Assembly (NCBI GenBank): GCA_036271855.1
Contig: DATAZV010000202.1
Coordinates: 1-7,041 of the forward strand
Length of the DNA: 7,041 bases
Source of the DNA: JAQGMJ01 sp036271855
Lineage (GTDB): Bacteria; Pseudomonadota; Gammaproteobacteria; Burkholderiales; JAEUOS01
Reading direction: 5' to 3'
Shown here: in pieces, positions 6,148 through 7,041 of the stretch
Layout of the letters: every line of letters starts with the position of its first letter
Position numbering within the stretch: position 1 is the first letter of the stretch
Position numbers and translations under genes: made by a program
Notes under the pieces: model-generated
What the model was told of the DNA's origin: nothing
Databases searched by the model: none
The model's input: the letters and a program-made list of their open reading frames with translations, nothing else

Positions 6148-6194
6148 AATTCGCCGCCGGTTCTCCGCCGCAAGCCTAACCTGCCCATTGCCCC

Positions 6195-6635
6195 GTGCTC
6201 GCCGACCGTAGCCATCAATTCACCGCCCGCCTGAACCACCTGGCGGCGGTGACGGTATTCATCGAGGAGTACTGCATGCTGCGCGCGCTGCCGCGCGACA
6301 CCGCGCTGCGCCTGAACCTGATCGTCGAGGAACTGTTCACCAACAGCGCGCTGCACGGCTATGGCGGCGAATGCGACCGGCCGATCTGGGTCGGCCTCTC
6401 CGGCGCCGGCCGGGCGGTCGAGCTTTGTTATGAGGACGCCGCCTCCGCCTACAATCCGCTGGAGCGATTGCAGGCCGGCTATGTCTCCTCGGTGACGGCG
6501 ACCATTACCGGCCGGCCGATCGGCGGGCTCGGCGTGTTCCTGGTGGCGCAACTGGCGCAGGCCGCGCGCTACACCCGCGAAGACGACCGCAATCGCTTGA
6601 CCATCACCCTGGCGGTGACGGACCAGGACGGGTAA
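6195..6635 (+). CDS. RsbW-type HATPase, putative anti-sigma serine kinase
   Basis: A 146-residue single-domain GHKL ATPase of the HATPase_c_2 type, as in RsbW/SpoIIAB. Such proteins bind an output partner (often a sigma factor) and phosphorylate the STAS antagonist. The N-box is clear: LNLIVEELFTNSALHGYGG, with E46, N50 and H54. The G2 region GRPIGGLGVFLV (residues 107-118) is also good. The G1 region reads YEDAASAYNPLE (79-90), where the common form has D-x-G; D81 is kept but the glycine is replaced by alanine, so ATP binding should be tested. GTG 6195 is the only good start, because an in-frame TAA lies at 6177-6179; it lacks a clear Shine-Dalgarno. It is divergent from the FecR-domain gene and physically separated from the STAS and phosphatase genes by the minus-strand operon, but is their natural third partner. 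Confidence 0.9.
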   Translation: MLADRSHQFTARLNHLAAVTVFIEEYCMLRALPRDTALRLNLIVEELFTNSALHGYGGECDRPIWVGLSGAGRAVELCYEDAASAYNPLERLQAGYVSSVTATITGRPIGGLGVFLVAQLAQAARYTREDDRNRLTITLAVTDQDG

Positions 6636-6677
6636 TTTGCGGCCGCGCCGCGGCGCTCGCGGGTAAAATGCCTGCCC

Positions 6678-7041
6678 ATGGATACCCTGCTCCTGCTCAA
6701 AGCCGCCTTGCTCGGCGTGGTCGAAGGCCTGACCGAATTCCTTCCCGTCTCCTCCACCGGCCACCTGATCTTGGCCGGCCAGCTGGTGGGCTTCACGGGC
6801 GACAAGGCCAAGCTGTTCGAAATCGTGATCCAGGGCGCGGCGATCCTGGCGGTGGTGTGGGAATACCGTACCCGCTTCACCAATGTGCTCACCGGCCTGG
6901 GGCGCCAGCGCCTGGCCAACCGGTTTGCGCTGAACCTCACCATTGCCTTCATCCCGCTGGCGGTGCTGGGGCTGCTGTTCAACAAGGCGATCAAGGCGCA
7001 CCTGTTCAACGCCTACACCGTCGCCTTCGCCTTCATCATCG
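6678..7041 (+). CDS. uppP: Undecaprenyl-diphosphate phosphatase UppP/BacA, N-terminal part (runs off window)
   Basis: UppP is the integral membrane enzyme that dephosphorylates undecaprenyl diphosphate to recycle the lipid carrier for peptidoglycan and other envelope polymers. The first 121 of about 270 residues are visible. The signature EGLTEFLPVSSTGHLIL is at residues 16-32; E16, E20 and H29 correspond to the conserved E17, E21 and H30 of the E. coli enzyme. Hydrophobic helices follow, including FEIVIQGAAILAVVW and the NLTIAFIPLAVLGLLF stretch. The start at ATG 6678 matches the family N-terminus; an ATG at 6668 is out of frame. There is little Shine-Dalgarno signal, and TAAAAT at 6664-6669 resembles a -10 only eight bases upstream. 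It follows the HATPase gene by 42 bases but is probably an independent housekeeping gene. Confidence 0.97.
   Translation, partial: MDTLLLLKAALLGVVEGLTEFLPVSSTGHLILAGQLVGFTGDKAKLFEIVIQGAAILAVVWEYRTRFTNVLTGLGRQRLANRFALNLTIAFIPLAVLGLLFNKAIKAHLFNAYTVAFAFII

Noticed and set aside
4845..6179. 444-codon open frame on the plus strand, antisense to the OmpA and FecR genes
   Set aside because: It is the shadow of two well-supported minus-strand genes in GC-rich DNA; its translation is low-complexity Gly/Ala/Arg with no domain.

Overview
The window is GC-rich, densely coded and looks like a betaproteobacterial chromosome. That guess rests on the style of ThiC, the YkgJ-like protein and UppP and on the codon usage; the genus cannot be named from this sequence. 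No tRNA, rRNA, CRISPR array, insertion sequence or phage gene was seen. No stretch longer than 300 bases lacks a gene.

Layout: (1) Bases 1-456 are the 3' end of thiC (thiamine pyrimidine synthesis). A strong hairpin overlaps its last codons and reads best as a terminator for the opposite strand. (2) Bases 610-825 on the minus strand are a small, unrecognised 71-residue gene with an excellent ribosome binding site. It is divergent from a YkgJ-type cysteine-cluster gene (1017-1286), and a nested dyad (941-976) lies between them. (3) Bases 1474-4986 on the plus strand are a compact three-gene run: a STAS anti-sigma-antagonist protein, a metallo-beta-lactamase-fold hydrolase, and a CHASE2 receptor fused to a SpoIIE/RsbU-type PP2C phosphatase. 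(4) Bases 5013-6065 on the minus strand are a two-gene operon, convergent with that run: an exported FecR-domain protein and an OmpA-domain lipoprotein. (5) Bases 6195-6635 on the plus strand are an RsbW-type HATPase (anti-sigma kinase family), divergent from the fecR-like gene. (6) uppP (undecaprenyl-diphosphate phosphatase) starts at 6678 and runs off the end.

Bases 1474-6635 hold all three parts of a partner-switching circuit: phosphatase (RsbU-like), antagonist (RsbV/SpoIIAA-like) and kinase/anti-sigma (RsbW-like). The phosphatase has a periplasmic CHASE2 sensor. Interleaved with the circuit are two envelope proteins, one probably exported to the periplasm and one probably lipid-anchored and peptidoglycan-binding. 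My inference is an envelope-sensing partner-switch: a periplasmic or cell-wall cue, perhaps presented by the FecR and OmpA proteins, changes phosphatase activity, which sets the phosphorylation of STAS Ser58 and so decides whether the HATPase is free to hold its output partner. No sigma factor or other output protein is visible here, and the role of the metallo-hydrolase is open. The individual families are well known; the possible novelty lies in the combination.
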